A DNA stretch of 64,000 nucleotides from Euryarchaeota archaeon UBA462 (GCA_002506755.1 DAYD01000008.1:29601-93600); one strand, 5' to 3'; counted from the first letter of the stretch, positions 1-9,465 are shown. The notes: generated by a model not told the origin, from the sequence alone. A program made the numbers and translations.

Positions 1-3000
1 GGGAGAACCATGTCCAGTTGTAGTCGAATGTTGCTAGTCCCTCGACCATGTTTGGTCTTCTGGAGTATGCCGTCTCGAGGCTGCCAGAAAAGACACCATT
101 GTTATCGATATCCATTTGGAGGGCGATTGCGTCCTGGGTCCAAGGTACGAAGGTTCGATTCCACACGTTTCCGACTACTCTTATGGTCTCTCCAGTGAAC
201 ATCTCTGGGACTATTTCACACCTTACCTCACTGTTCGGAACTAACGGATCGACGGGACCACATGGAGGCGAGTCGAAGTCAGCACCATTCTGCATGGTGA
301 TTGTCCAATGTGTACCGTTAGAGGAAAGGAATCCAGTAAGAGCGCCGCCCGCTATACCGTTCAACCCTGAGGGAGTCCCATCCCATAGGATCGGATACGA
401 CTTGCCTAGGCTTGCATCTGAGAAAGTTGTTCCTGCATTTGCCAGAGAAGGTGCATGGAACAGTGCCCTCCATGCTCCGAAGGAAGAGCCGGTGAACTGT
501 GTAGCATCCCAGAAGTAGACGGGTCTGAAGGATGAAACGTACATTTCCGCTTCTACGTACATCCTATGCATTGCTCTGATGTAGAATGTGTCAGTCTTAG
601 AGCCCTCTAGATGGGCCCATGGCCATTCATATTCGTCGTCTAAGCATCCACCTAGATCAGGTCTGGAGAATCCGATGAAGCTGTAATCACCAACTGGTAG
701 TGTTGTATTTCTGTATTCATAAGTGCCGAGGACAGAATGTGATCCAGTTGGATTATTCGTAGAGCAAGGGTTCCAGTTTATTTCCTCATACCCCCCGGTT
801 GGAATTCCCTCACCGTTGTTTAGTAGTGAGTTCCACTGAACTTGCTCCCACCGATCCAATGATTGGTTATAGGCCAATGAAACCCAACCGCCAGAGTCAG
901 CTCTGTAACCGTTTCCATAACCGTCGTAAACAGTAGGGTGGGTGATGTTTCCAAATTGGGTTCCAGAATCGCTAATTGTGAAAGAAACTGGCGCAAAGGG
1001 TATCCTGTTGTCGAATATTCCTCTGTTATAATCGGCTGTGTAGTGTACCTTGAAGTCGAGCTTCAAGGGTTGTTCGTCAGCTCTGAATCTTTGACCTGAA
1101 ACGAATCCTATTGTTGTGTTGGCCCTTACTTCAACCGGAAAGCCGGTGTCACCCAGGCCATCCCCATCCGTGTCTTCAAGAGTAGAGCTGTAGTCGTGTA
1201 CAAACATCTCAGTGACCTCAGAGTAAACCTCGTAAGTTGTATTGGGCCCAACCTGGATATCCTCCGGGAATAGGAATTGACCGACGACGTAATCCCCATT
1301 GGAATCAGTTAGTACGTCTATCGTCTCAATGACTGAGGTGCCATTTTCAATGTAGCGAATGTGTACCTGGACTGGAATGTCGGGAGCGGGGACGAAGCCC
1401 GTATCATCTAACCAGAAAACAGTTCCATTAAAAATTGAAGGTCTGTTTTCGTCCAGCCATAATATTGGTTGGGTGGATAGTGTAATCCTAGTCGGAATTT
1501 TGTCATCGTCGTCTAGCACTCCGTTATTATCAGAGTCCCAATCAGAACTAGAACCGGAAGATTCCTCGGTCTTGTTAGAAGGAATTGCCCAGCTTCCCAC
1601 TGATGGATTGTTCCAGTCGAGATCCTCCCTACCATCATTATCATCGTCGACGTCGAAGTAGTCTGGTCCAGTCGAGTTGTTTGTTGGATTTGCTATACCG
1701 ACCCCTCCTCCAAAGTCGTCGTGATCCCATGGATTGGTCGATTCCATTCCAAACCTCGAAGGCCAAAGCATCACCTCGTCCTCATCCTTCATGCCATCGT
1801 AATCGTCGTCTTCATCTATGTCGTCTCTGATTCCATCATTGTCATGATCCCATGGAGCTATGGGGAAGTTGAGGCAACACACATCGTCGAATGCGTCAGC
1901 AGTTCCCTGGTGATCGATCAGGTTCTGAAGCTCGAGAGAGTTGGGTATTCCGTCTCCATCCCAATCATCGTCCGCCCAGTTCACTATCCCGTCATTGTCG
2001 TGGTCCCAAGTGCTCTGTTCCTCACCTGTGAAGCATCCAGGGAAAAGTTCCTGGGCTGCATCCGAGACTCCGTTGTTGTCATCGTCTGGATCTTCCCCAT
2101 CCGGGACCCCGTCATTGTCATTGTCGACATCGTAATACTCCGGGAAAAGAAGGGCCTGCCCCAAGACTCCTTTGTCCCATACCGATTGATAAATTCCGTC
2201 TCCATCAGGATCCGTGTCCAGACCATCATCATCTGCATCCTCGCAATTGTCGCCTACAAAGTAGAAAGGCTCGTTTACTGGAGGATTAAAGGAATCAGGG
2301 TCATCATCGTCTAAGTCACTATTAGAGTCCACTTCAAGGAAGTCCCAGACCCCATTATTGTTGTCGTCGACATCGAAGTGATCGTACACAATATCCCAAT
2401 CATCATCCAAGTCATTGGTATTGTTGAACATGCAGTTGGGAGTCCATGAGAAATCGGGAATGGGTTGTCCGCAGTCAATATCTGGATCCACATCATCATT
2501 TAGCAGGTCGCCAATTTCGTCTGGGAAGAAGTTGTTGTTTACATCTGAGGTCCACTGGAAAAGGTTTCCACCATTCTGTCCGATCCCAATGTAAGTTATC
2601 CAGAGATCTCTGTTGTTCCTCATTTCTTGATAGCTGACTGCCGATGACGGGGTTGGATTGCTAGTTGGATCGAAAGTAAACCAGTAGCAGTTAGATATGC
2701 AGCTAAATTCGCCATTTGGATGGTTGGATCCGTCATATGCGCCATCATCCCATTCTGGATCAGGACGAGTGCTATAGGGGACCGAAAATACGTTACCTCC
2801 CGTCTGAGTGGGCGTTAGGAGTGGTACTTTGAATAGGAATGCATACTGTAATCCACACCACCTCTCTTGAATAGGACTGAAGATTATTGTTCCACAAGAG
2901 TTTCGGTCTAGAGACCCGCCCATCTTTACATCATCTACATCTAGGATACCGTCGTTGCCCTCGTCTTGGTCCCACCAGTCTGGAAGGCCATCCCCATCCT

Positions 3001-5167
3001 GATCTATGTCGATTCCGTTTACTAGTGAGTCTCCATCTGTGTCGATATCGAAGAAGTTGTCTCCGTTGTATGGGCTCCACTTCATCATTAGGAACCAGTA
3101 CATCTCTGGTATGGTTCCCTCTATTGGTGGAAATGAGCTGTCATCGTACCCATTGTAGTCTAGCATGAAGCTATTATCAAAGTTGAATGGATTGAAACCC
3201 CATGTTATATTCCAGTAATAGTTGTCAACAGCCGCATAAGCCGCACTATCCTCGGAGCCGTCTATAGCATCGCCGTCTGATTGTGGCCAGCTATTTCCAA
3301 AGAAATTGTCAGTATTGTCAGAATCCACAATTCCGCAGTTACCATCATCTGGATCGAAGAAGTCGTTTATTCCGTCGTTGTCGTCGTCCCAGTCTTCATC
3401 GTTCTGGAGCCCGTCTCCATCCACGTCCGTGTCGATATCGTTAGGCCCATCATCCCTGAACATAGAACCATTAAGTTCGTGAAGATAAGCATCGTTATCC
3501 AAATCGCAGTCAGGATCGATATCCAACCAGTCGAGAATGCCATCGTTATCATCATCCACGTCGACCCAATTGTTCACCCCGTCGCCATCCCAGTCGTTGA
3601 AACCAGTGTAGGAAGTTCTCCAGAGAATGCAATTATCGCTTGGGTTCTGCGGGTTTGGGTTCTCCAATGTGGCACAGTCCCAGGAGGCTACCTCAGCCGA
3701 GTCATTGAGCGGGTATGGGTCGTCCTCATTCTTCAGGCCATCATTATCTAGGTCCCACGGGGTAGCTTCCCAGACTGGATTGTCCGGCCTCTCGGTTCCA
3801 CCCATATCAGTATCTAGCCAATCCCAGACCATATCGTAGTCAGCATCGATGGCTCTGAAACGATCATCGTCCAGGTCCCCGTCGTAGTCTATCTCACAAT
3901 CTTCTCCCGGAGTCTCTATAGCCACTGAAAACCCATTAAATGCTTCGAGGGGATAGTCCCCCTGACCATCAGAATTAGTATCCAGCTGTCGGCATTCGTC
4001 AGGAATTCCGTCATTGTCATCATCCACATCATACATGTCTGCTAGGCCATCATTATCGTCATCAGTATCCGAAGAGTCTGGTGATCCGTCGTTGTCATTG
4101 TCCGGATCAAGGAAATTTGGTATTCCATCACCGTCAAGGTCCCCATCGAAAATTTCAGTGAAGCTCTGCTCTCTTGGGTGCTCAAGAGCATGGAGCTCAA
4201 CGTAATCAAGTCCATCGACATATTGCGAATAGTTAGTGGCATTCCACCTTACGGCAGTATCCCATAGTATGCCTTGTGCCGTTGAAATCTGTGATGTCTG
4301 AGTGGAGTCCCAAGGATGGATGTCATTGATATCGAGTACTCCGTCACCATCATCGTCGTCGTCGAAATAGTCCTGTATACCATCTGAATCGAAGTCACAT
4401 GGCCATATGAATTGGTCAATTCTTCCGTCATTATCATCGTCCTCGTCATATGATCCCCTCCCTGAACCGTCTATGTCCTCATCGGTTATTCCATCGTTAT
4501 CGTGATCCATTGGATTTTGGTCCACTAGATAGCCAAAACCTACCGGTCCTCCGGTCCATGGATGGACCGCATTTGGATCGACATGCCTGTCAGATGTGAC
4601 GTTCCATGGATCGTTTCCCTGATCATAGTCTATTGGTCCCTCTAGGATTCCGTCGTTGTCATCGTCCCAGTCGAATTCATCCTGAATGCCGTCGTTGTCG
4701 TGATCATATGGGTCAGTCCCATAGCATCCATCAAACCTTTCGATTAGGTCGTTTATACCGTCGTTGTCATCGTCTAGGTCGTCAAGGTCGTTTATACCGT
4801 CGTTGTCGTGATCATCGGTGTTTGTCTCCTCTAGAAAGAAGCCGTAGCTAGGGTCTAAACCCAGGGCAGAAAGGTCCGAGACCTTTCCATAAACGGAAGC
4901 TGCATCATTGTAAAACGGGCTGAATGCCGGGTTCTGAAATGGGTTTGTAGTAGCCGGTTGATACTGCCCGTCTCCTTGGACAGGTGCGGAGACCTGCCCC
5001 ATTTGAGGGTATGCAGTTCTCTTAGAAGGCTCAATGCTTTCCTCTTCTTCGACAGGATCGCTGGTCTTTTCGAAAATCATGAGTTGTGTGCTCAATATCA
5101 TCAAAGTGACTAATGTGATCGCCGGTAAAACCCCCTTAGTTTCCTTTCTCCCTTCATTTTCACTCAT
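1..5167 (-). CDS. Giant type 3 thrombospondin-like repeat surface protein (partial, C-terminus outside window)
   Basis: The frame stays open from the ATG at 5167 to the left edge (1,722 codons), so the C-terminus is missing. The N-terminus is MSENEGRKE followed by one hydrophobic segment (about residues 12-30), an uncleaved anchor or signal peptide. From about residue 115 to 1220 the protein carries more than 30 acidic loops of the form DxDNDGIxD, as in calcium-binding thrombospondin type 3 repeats. They are interspersed with aromatic, N-glycosylation-rich segments. After the repeats come beta-rich segments with Ig-like character and no recognised catalytic motif. In this family such loops bind Ca2+ and stiffen extracellular stalks, so an adhesin or surface structural role is inferred. 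The gene diverges from nothing close; rlmH lies upstream on the same strand. Confidence 0.85.
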   Translation of the reverse strand, partial: MSENEGRKETKGVLPAITLVTLMILSTQLMIFEKTSDPVEEEESIEPSKRTAYPQMGQVSAPVQGDGQYQPATTNPFQNPAFSPFYNDAASVYGKVSDLSALGLDPSYGFFLEETNTDDHDNDGINDLDDLDDDNDGINDLIERFDGCYGTDPYDHDNDGIQDEFDWDDDNDGILEGPIDYDQGNDPWNVTSDRHVDPNAVHPWTGGPVGFGYLVDQNPMDHDNDGITDEDIDGSGRGSYDEDDDNDGRIDQFIWPCDFDSDGIQDYFDDDDDGDGVLDINDIHPWDSTQTSQISTAQGILWDTAVRWNATNYSQYVDGLDYVELHALEHPREQSFTEIFDGDLDGDGIPNFLDPDNDNDGSPDSSDTDDDNDGLADMYDVDDDNDGIPDECRQLDTNSDGQGDYPLEAFNGFSVAIETPGEDCEIDYDGDLDDDRFRAIDADYDMVWDWLDTDMGGTERPDNPVWEATPWDLDNDGLKNEDDPYPLNDSAEVASWDCATLENPNPQNPSDNCILWRTSYTGFNDWDGDGVNNWVDVDDDNDGILDWLDIDPDCDLDNDAYLHELNGSMFRDDGPNDIDTDVDGDGLQNDEDWDDDNDGINDFFDPDDGNCGIVDSDNTDNFFGNSWPQSDGDAIDGSEDSAAYAAVDNYYWNITWGFNPFNFDNSFMLDYNGYDDSSFPPIEGTIPEMYWFLMMKWSPYNGDNFFDIDTDGDSLVNGIDIDQDGDGLPDWWDQDEGNDGILDVDDVKMGGSLDRNSCGTIIFSPIQERWCGLQYAFLFKVPLLTPTQTGGNVFSVPYSTRPDPEWDDGAYDGSNHPNGEFSCISNCYWFTFDPTSNPTPSSAVSYQEMRNNRDLWITYIGIGQNGGNLFQWTSDVNNNFFPDEIGDLLNDDVDPDIDCGQPIPDFSWTPNCMFNNTNDLDDDWDIVYDHFDVDDNNNGVWDFLEVDSNSDLDDDDPDSFNPPVNEPFYFVGDNCEDADDDGLDTDPDGDGIYQSVWDKGVLGQALLFPEYYDVDNDNDGVPDGEDPDDDNNGVSDAAQELFPGCFTGEEQSTWDHDNDGIVNWADDDWDGDGIPNSLELQNLIDHQGTADAFDDVCCLNFPIAPWDHDNDGIRDDIDEDDDYDGMKDEDEVMLWPSRFGMESTNPWDHDDFGGGVGIANPTNNSTGPDYFDVDDDNDGREDLDWNNPSVGSWAIPSNKTEESSGSSSDWDSDNNGVLDDDDKIPTRITLSTQPILWLDENRPSIFNGTVFWLDDTGFVPAPDIPVQVHIRYIENGTSVIETIDVLTDSNGDYVVGQFLFPEDIQVGPNTTYEVYSEVTEMFVHDYSSTLEDTDGDGLGDTGFPVEVRANTTIGFVSGQRFRADEQPLKLDFKVHYTADYNRGIFDNRIPFAPVSFTISDSGTQFGNITHPTVYDGYGNGYRADSGGWVSLAYNQSLDRWEQVQWNSLLNNGEGIPTGGYEEINWNPCSTNNPTGSHSVLGTYEYRNTTLPVGDYSFIGFSRPDLGGCLDDEYEWPWAHLEGSKTDTFYIRAMHRMYVEAEMYVSSFRPVYFWDATQFTGSSFGAWRALFHAPSLANAGTTFSDASLGKSYPILWDGTPSGLNGIAGGALTGFLSSNGTHWTITMQNGADFDSPPCGPVDPLVPNSEVRCEIVPEMFTGETIRVVGNVWNRTFVPWTQDAIALQMDIDNNGVFSGSLETAYSRRPNMVEGLATFDYNWTWFS
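1510..4820 (-). repeat. Region encoding >30 DxDxDG calcium-binding repeats
   Basis: On the minus strand this stretch encodes recurring loops such as DHDNDGIxD and DDDNDGIxD, spaced from about 12 to 60 residues apart. At DNA level it shows as recurring gtcgttgtcatcgtc-like words on the plus strand. The repeats are diverged in sequence and spacing, so this looks like an old protein repeat rather than a recent tandem duplication. Confidence 0.8.
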
Positions 5168-5282
5168 GGAATCCTCATCCCAGCACTGGCTAGGGTTGTT
5201 GGCATGTTCAAATACTTATGAATCGATTCCTAACAAAATCATGATTCGTATCACAGAGCGACTCTAGTATCATACCAGATCC

Positions 5283-5717
5283 TCATCCCCTATGATAAGG
5301 AGACCCTCTGATTATTTCTGAAGCTCTGTAAAGTTGTTCCATCAGCAATGCTGCTGAAAATTCATGTGTTAAGGTTAGAGACGACAGTGCGATAAGAGAA
5401 TCTGCTGATTCCTTGGCTTGCTCTGAAAATCCATTATGTGGCCCTATCGCCATGTGAGTAGTCTCTCTTCCGAGCTGTGTAGATTCTAGCCACCTTGCCA
5501 ATTGCATACTAGTCATTGTCTTACCTTCTTCATCCAACAACACTAATTTACCGGAAAGTTTTGATATTTCTTTTTCGTAATCTCTCGGATCTTTTGTGGA
5601 ATCGTGAGCCTTTACGCTAATACCGACGGGACTGAGTCGTTCTTCATAATCCCTCAGAATTGTTGCGAAGGCCCGATCTTTTGGCATTGAATCTAGATGG
5701 ACGAGCACTCTTCCCAT
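5283..5717 (-). CDS. rlmH: 23S rRNA (pseudouridine1915-N3)-methyltransferase RlmH
   Basis: 144 residues, close to the usual 155 of RlmH (YbeA), a SPOUT-class enzyme that methylates a pseudouridine in helix 69 of 23S rRNA. The C-terminal signature is clear: a SLTLTHEF segment, then EQLYRA and a terminal SPYHRG, matching the EQLYRA/YHK end of the family. The LLDEEGK segment near residue 60 and AIGPHNGF near 92 match the LD-x-x-G and glycine-rich trefoil-knot parts. Single gene, separated by 77 bp from a divergent hypothetical operon. A TATA-like TTGTTAAT about 30 nt upstream suggests a leaderless mRNA. RlmH is mainly bacterial but is known in some archaea. Confidence 0.88.
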   Translation of the reverse strand: MGRVLVHLDSMPKDRAFATILRDYEERLSPVGISVKAHDSTKDPRDYEKEISKLSGKLVLLDEEGKTMTSMQLARWLESTQLGRETTHMAIGPHNGFSEQAKESADSLIALSSLTLTHEFSAALLMEQLYRASEIIRGSPYHRG

Positions 5718-5794
5718 ACTAGCTCGTGGAGTCTATCGCACTTAGGGATTAACAAAGCATCAATACGGGTCTGCTACGACGCGCTTACAATACT

Positions 5795-6115
5795 ATGAGA
5801 TGGTGGCCGTTCAGAAAGAAGAGGGAATTCGTAAGCGATAAGCTCCACATTAAGGGGTCAAAGTTGTGGATTCAAGAGCTGCGAGAGATTTGCGAGAGGA
5901 GTTACAATCGTAGGCCTGAGGGACAAAGAGGCGTCGAGACAATGAGGTCTCAATGGAGGTTATCTCACTCAAATGGAGATATGGGGGATGCGCAATTACA
6001 GGGGCTCGAGAGAAGAGGCAAAATACTGCTGGAAGCAGATGACGAAGGTTGGAGCAACATCCTTGATGACGATAGCTTTTGGCTTGCTGGATGGGGTAGT
6101 AAAGTGGAGGATTAA
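5795..6115 (+). CDS. Hypothetical basic protein, 106 aa
   Basis: Not recognised. A 106-residue soluble protein with a Trp- and Lys/Arg-rich N-terminus (MRWWPFRKKREF) and an acidic, Trp-containing C-terminal third. No membrane segment, cysteine motif or catalytic signature is visible. It is first in a two-gene unit: its TAA is followed after one base by the ATG of the next, multi-spanning membrane protein, so the two are probably translated together. The basic aromatic N-terminus could lie on the membrane surface, but that is a guess. An ORF in another frame overlaps its second half; the downstream ATG is the better start for that gene. Confidence 0.6.
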   Translation: MRWWPFRKKREFVSDKLHIKGSKLWIQELREICERSYNRRPEGQRGVETMRSQWRLSHSNGDMGDAQLQGLERRGKILLEADDEGWSNILDDDSFWLAGWGSKVED

Positions 6116-6116
6116 G

Positions 6117-6818
6117 ATGTTGTTTTGGATTGTTTTATTCTTTTTGTTGGGTTTGTACTCCCTGTATCTTAGTCGACTACAGCCATTTCCCGAGCAATCT
6201 AGTAGGTTTGCATGGGTTCTGCTAGCCACGGCGTTATTTCTATGGATCACGAGCACTAGCCCTAGAGAGGCGAGTGTGGATTTACCATCTGTGGTTTCTG
6301 TTGTACTAGGCGGGGTTTTCGTTATCTTAGGAATAAGAAACATGAGTATAACGAAGATGGATGTGATAGTGGCACCGCTAGCAGGTATTTTGTTCTGCGT
6401 CGGAGGGATCTCGTTGCTAGCGTCGAGATGGGAGTTTGCCAGCCAACCAGAGCAAATTGGATCGTTTATGCTCGCATGCCTAATGGTGCTTGTGGAGTTG
6501 TACCTGGCATTCAGAGGCTTGGTGTTGGGGATACCTGGAATTGCCTGGTCTAAATCAGGATTGAGGCAAATTCATAGAGGTTTAATTTTGGGTCCGAACG
6601 GAGCAATTTCCCACTTCGAGCGGTCTTGGGATATGGAGGAGCAATGGATAAATTCGATGAGCTACTCTGCACTGGTACTTATTCATCGTCACTTAGGAAA
6701 TTCCAAAGAAGAGAAGCAGAATCTCGATGAGCTGGAAAAGTTAGGGGGTTGGGAATCAGTGGATTCGTCTTGGATTGAAGCAATAGAGAGTGGGTTGGAT
6801 TCTGCAAAGAGCGCTTGA
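6117..6818 (+). CDS. Hypothetical membrane protein with five predicted TM segments
   Basis: Not recognised. The frame is open from 5973, but the preceding gene occupies 5795-6115 and the hydrophobic protein starts cleanly at ATG 6117 (MLFWIVLFFLLG), giving 233 residues. Five hydrophobic segments cover about residues 2-165. A charged cytosolic C-terminal domain of about 65 residues follows, with a helical Glu/Lys-rich stretch. There are no transporter or enzyme motifs. One base separates it from the upstream hypothetical gene and 34 bases separate it from the cobalamin adenosyltransferase downstream, so it could be in one transcript with both. Confidence 0.65.
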   Translation: MLFWIVLFFLLGLYSLYLSRLQPFPEQSSRFAWVLLATALFLWITSTSPREASVDLPSVVSVVLGGVFVILGIRNMSITKMDVIVAPLAGILFCVGGISLLASRWEFASQPEQIGSFMLACLMVLVELYLAFRGLVLGIPGIAWSKSGLRQIHRGLILGPNGAISHFERSWDMEEQWINSMSYSALVLIHRHLGNSKEEKQNLDELEKLGGWESVDSSWIEAIESGLDSAKSA

Positions 6819-6852
6819 GTACGATTGAAAGCGAGAACCCCCTCGGAAGTTT

Positions 6853-7464
6853 ATGGTCAGAATAAATAGGGTCCACACAGGCACTGGTGATGGTGGTAAG
6901 ACCTCATTACTTGACGGATCCGTGGTAGGAAAAGAGAGCAAGAGAGTGGGATTGTTCGGCACCGTTGACGAGTTGAATTCACAAATTGGAGTTGTTAGAA
7001 TGGAACTTGGTAGGATGCCAGGCGTCACAAGATTCCACAGACCAAATGACGCCGAAGAAGCCCTGTCAAGAGTTCAGCAGGAGCTCTTTGACCTAGGAGG
7101 AGAGTGTGCCTGTACACCCGGTAAGCTACCCGAACAAATGATATTAATCGGTATAGAAGAATGTGATCGGCTGGTCTCGGAGATGGACAGTTGGTTGGAT
7201 GAGCTAGATCCGTTGGAATCTTTCATTTTACCCACAGGAATTGCCCCAGTGGCTTTCCTTCATGTAGCTAGAACTGTGGCAAGGAGGGCGGAGAGAGAGG
7301 CCTGTTTTGTTAGAGAGGAGGAAGGCGATAATTCTGTGAGAGATGAGGTGATATTCTACCTTAATAGAATATCAGATTGGCTATTTGTGCTTGCGAGATG
7401 GATTACGAAAAATACAGGGGAAGAAGAGGTCTTATGGACACCATTAGGGAAGCGGAATGGGTGA
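6853..7464 (+). CDS. pduO: Cob(I)alamin adenosyltransferase, PduO type
   Basis: 203 residues. PduO/MMAB enzymes transfer the adenosyl group of ATP to cob(I)alamin, making adenosylcobalamin. The N-terminal ATP-binding signature HTGTGDGGKTSLLDGS is near residues 8-23, followed by the conserved VDELNSQIG helix. The C-terminal RRAERE and YLNRISDWLFVLAR segments, which complete the trimeric active site, are also present. No truncation. The obvious consumer in this window is the class II ribonucleotide reductase at 12029-15682, which needs adenosylcobalamin. The two are not in one operon. The start at 6853 (ATG) is the first in frame before the conserved block. Confidence 0.92.
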   Translation: MVRINRVHTGTGDGGKTSLLDGSVVGKESKRVGLFGTVDELNSQIGVVRMELGRMPGVTRFHRPNDAEEALSRVQQELFDLGGECACTPGKLPEQMILIGIEECDRLVSEMDSWLDELDPLESFILPTGIAPVAFLHVARTVARRAEREACFVREEEGDNSVRDEVIFYLNRISDWLFVLARWITKNTGEEEVLWTPLGKRNG

Positions 7465-7499
7465 TTAGCGTTTCATTTGAAAGGAATTAGGGTTTCGAA

Positions 7500-7934
7500 C
7501 TAAACCATTTTCCCAATCTTTTGCATGAATCTTTTTGCTGAAAGTAGAAGTTCTTTTTCTTGCTCGAAAGTAATCTGTTTCTCTGCCTCATCGAGTTGAA
7601 GCCAAAGATAGTTAGTATGCTCGTGAGACAATGATACATCCATTTCCTTGGTCTCGGCTAGATACCAGAAAACCTGCTTAGGAGTTTCCTTCCCTTTTCT
7701 GAAAAATGTATATTCTGTCATCTGACTCCAACCATCCAAAATGGATACCTGTGATATGCCTGTTTCTTCAGTTAGTTCTCTCAGGGCGGTAGAGTGGTGG
7801 TCCGAGTCCCCTTCCTCGACATGCCCCTTCGGAAAGCTCCAGTGGCCCTGCGGATATTGGAGGAGTAATATGCTATCAAAGTTGACAAGAATGAATCCGC
7901 ATGAGGTCTCCGTTGTACCGGGTTTGCGTTGCAT
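7500..7934 (-). CDS. Nudix hydrolase, Ap4A-hydrolase-like
   Basis: The frame is open from 8213, but that extension overlaps the divergent DHH gene and is low-complexity. The ATG at 7934 (MQRKPGTTETSCGFIL) gives 144 residues, the normal size for diadenosine tetraphosphatase-type Nudix enzymes. Residues about 35-60 hold PKGHVEEG followed by ALRELTEETGI, the Nudix box. Compared with the consensus G-x5-E-x7-REU-x-EE-x-GU, Asp replaces the first Glu and one extra residue separates it from RE. The catalytic RE and EE residues are intact. Likely substrate is a dinucleoside polyphosphate or other nucleoside diphosphate derivative. It shares a short upstream region with the divergent DHH phosphoesterase. 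Confidence 0.85.
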   Translation of the reverse strand: MQRKPGTTETSCGFILVNFDSILLLQYPQGHWSFPKGHVEEGDSDHHSTALRELTEETGISQVSILDGWSQMTEYTFFRKGKETPKQVFWYLAETKEMDVSLSHEHTNYLWLQLDEAEKQITFEQEKELLLSAKRFMQKIGKMV

Positions 7935-7998
7935 ATCTATACTATGGGGCGCCCAAGGATGAAAACCTTCCGTGCAATGATGCGAAACCACAAATGAT

Positions 7999-9006
7999 GT
8001 GGGTCCAGTCGAAGATTCGATGGAGAAGCATCCGCTGGACTTGGAAATACGGAGGATTGTCACGGATAGCGACCTAGACGGGGTGGTAACAGCTGCAATT
8101 CTGCTTAGATGGTGGAAGAAGGCCAAAGTGGAGTTCGGCCATCCGGGCGAGTTGCGGGCCGGTTTGCTGGACGATAAGATTGACCAATGGACTGCGGTAT
8201 GTGATCTTCCCACTCACCCGGATTGTGCCTTGTGTATAGATCACCATCAATCGAACAAACCTCAGGAGGCTACCGCGGAGGGCCCTGTGGTAATTTGGGA
8301 AGAGTCTCCTTCCGCAGCAAGAATTGCATTCGACCTAGTTTCAGAAAAAGTGGACCTGACAGATCTTGAAAATCTGTTAATCTGGGTAGACAAGCTCGAT
8401 AGTGGGCAAATAAACAGAGAAGAGTATCTTTCGGAGTCTCCTGTGCTTTGGCTAAGTTGGGTCATCGATAGCGGTAAGCAAACAGCAATGCAAGTTATGA
8501 GGTCGCTCAGTGATGGGCTTGGAGTCGACAAGATTCTAGCTGGTTCGGTTATCTCCGACGTAGTGAAGCAGAAAAGAGCAGAGCGTGAAGCTCTAAGAAA
8601 TGCGATCGAAGAACGGATTATAGTTCACAATAGGTTGGCAGTAGTAAGGCTTGACGGCCTGGGGATGCGGTCCAACGGATACCAAGTTACTGCTATGGCG
8701 GGTGATTCATGCGATGCCTGCATTGTAGTACATGGGGATCTCGGGGGGTCCTTCGAAGACGAAAATAGATATCCGGTATCTGCGTCATTTTACACTAATT
8801 CATTTCTTCATATTAATGGTGGAATATTTGATCTAACTGCTTTCGCAACGCTTTTCGATCCTGATGGAGGAGGTCACGCAAATGCTTGTGGCTGTAGAAT
8901 CAAACCTATCGGAGGAGGAGTTGTTGAAGAGAGGGAGGTACTTGAGAGTGATATCGAGAGAAACATCTCAGCATGGTTGGAAATGTGGTGCTCTAGCCTG
9001 TCATAG
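7999..9006 (+). CDS. DHH-family phosphoesterase
   Basis: 335 residues from GTG 7999. The ATG at 8020 (MEKHPLDLEIRR) is an equally good start. DHH-family motif I appears as TDSDLDGVVTAA and motif III as the eponymous DHHQSN near residue 85. The C-terminal DHHA1-type glycine motif is GGGHANACGC near residue 295. The family contains RecJ-type exonucleases, oligoribonucleases and cyclic-dinucleotide phosphodiesterases acting with Mn2+. This short form lacks extra domains, so substrate cannot be assigned. A nanoRNase or pAp phosphatase role is the usual guess. Its end overlaps the convergent membrane protein gene by 6 bp. Confidence 0.85.
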   Translation: MGPVEDSMEKHPLDLEIRRIVTDSDLDGVVTAAILLRWWKKAKVEFGHPGELRAGLLDDKIDQWTAVCDLPTHPDCALCIDHHQSNKPQEATAEGPVVIWEESPSAARIAFDLVSEKVDLTDLENLLIWVDKLDSGQINREEYLSESPVLWLSWVIDSGKQTAMQVMRSLSDGLGVDKILAGSVISDVVKQKRAEREALRNAIEERIIVHNRLAVVRLDGLGMRSNGYQVTAMAGDSCDACIVVHGDLGGSFEDENRYPVSASFYTNSFLHINGGIFDLTAFATLFDPDGGGHANACGCRIKPIGGGVVEEREVLESDIERNISAWLEMWCSSLS

Positions 9007-9465
9007 AATATTTAGAAGGTAAAGAAAACCAAGGAAGGCATGTATTGCCACCAGTATTCCCAGTAGGTCGCTAACCTTACCATGCGCTTCCCTTGTCGAT
9101 GTAAAATCCTGTTTAGTTCCCTTTAGGTGCTTTGTTTTTCTTCCTAGCTTCCATAGATAGTACATAAGCAACAACCCAATTAGACCGGTAATTCCATGGA
9201 AACTAGGGGTTAGATAGCTTGTTGGCTCACCATTATCTATAACTCCCCGTGCTATATTTGACACGAATGCTATTACGACTACGGATAGACTAGCGATGAG
9301 AATTCTGTCTCCCATTTTCTCGTGGTTATCTAGGGCCTGCCTTCTTTCATCGCCTTTCAGATCTGATGAGAGTTCCCTCCACTTCCTTTGACTGAAAAAT
9401 ATCCAAATTAATACCAACGCGGCAGTTGGGTGGAGTGTGATAATTACAACTCTGACAATATCCAC
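9001..9465 (-). CDS. Four-TM membrane protein, DUF4079/cytochrome b561-like appearance
   Basis: 154 residues from a GTG start. Four hydrophobic segments lie near residues 3-24, 55-75, 88-108 and 133-153. Histidines fall at helix positions in LHPTAALV, SFHGITGL, EAHGKVSD and VAIHAFLG. The regular spacing of helix-embedded histidines recalls b-type haem-binding four-helix membrane proteins and the DUF4079 family, but I cannot confirm either. A cytoplasmic loop between TM1 and TM2 is charged and contains NHEKMGDR. It ends 6 bp inside the convergent DHH gene and is 34 bp downstream of the methyltransferase gene on the same strand. Confidence 0.6.
   Translation of the reverse strand: MDIVRVVIITLHPTAALVLIWIFFSQRKWRELSSDLKGDERRQALDNHEKMGDRILIASLSVVVIAFVSNIARGVIDNGEPTSYLTPSFHGITGLIGLLLMYYLWKLGRKTKHLKGTKQDFTSTREAHGKVSDLLGILVAIHAFLGFLYLLNIL

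Noticed and set aside
1510..4820. CRISPR or tandem DNA repeat
   Set aside because: The recurring words are codons of diverged protein repeats with irregular spacing; there are no constant repeats with unique spacers.
1359..4851. Multiple plus-strand ORFs opposite the giant repeat gene
   Set aside because: They are low-complexity mirror frames of the DxDxDG repeats (rich in His, Arg, Ser), with no independent signals.
5973..6116. Upstream extension of the five-TM protein frame
   Set aside because: It overlaps the better-supported 106-aa gene and is not hydrophobic; the ATG at 6117 starts directly with TM1.
7935..8213. N-terminal extension of the Nudix frame
   Set aside because: It is Ser/Pro-rich, lies opposite the DHH gene, and Nudix homology begins just after ATG 7934.
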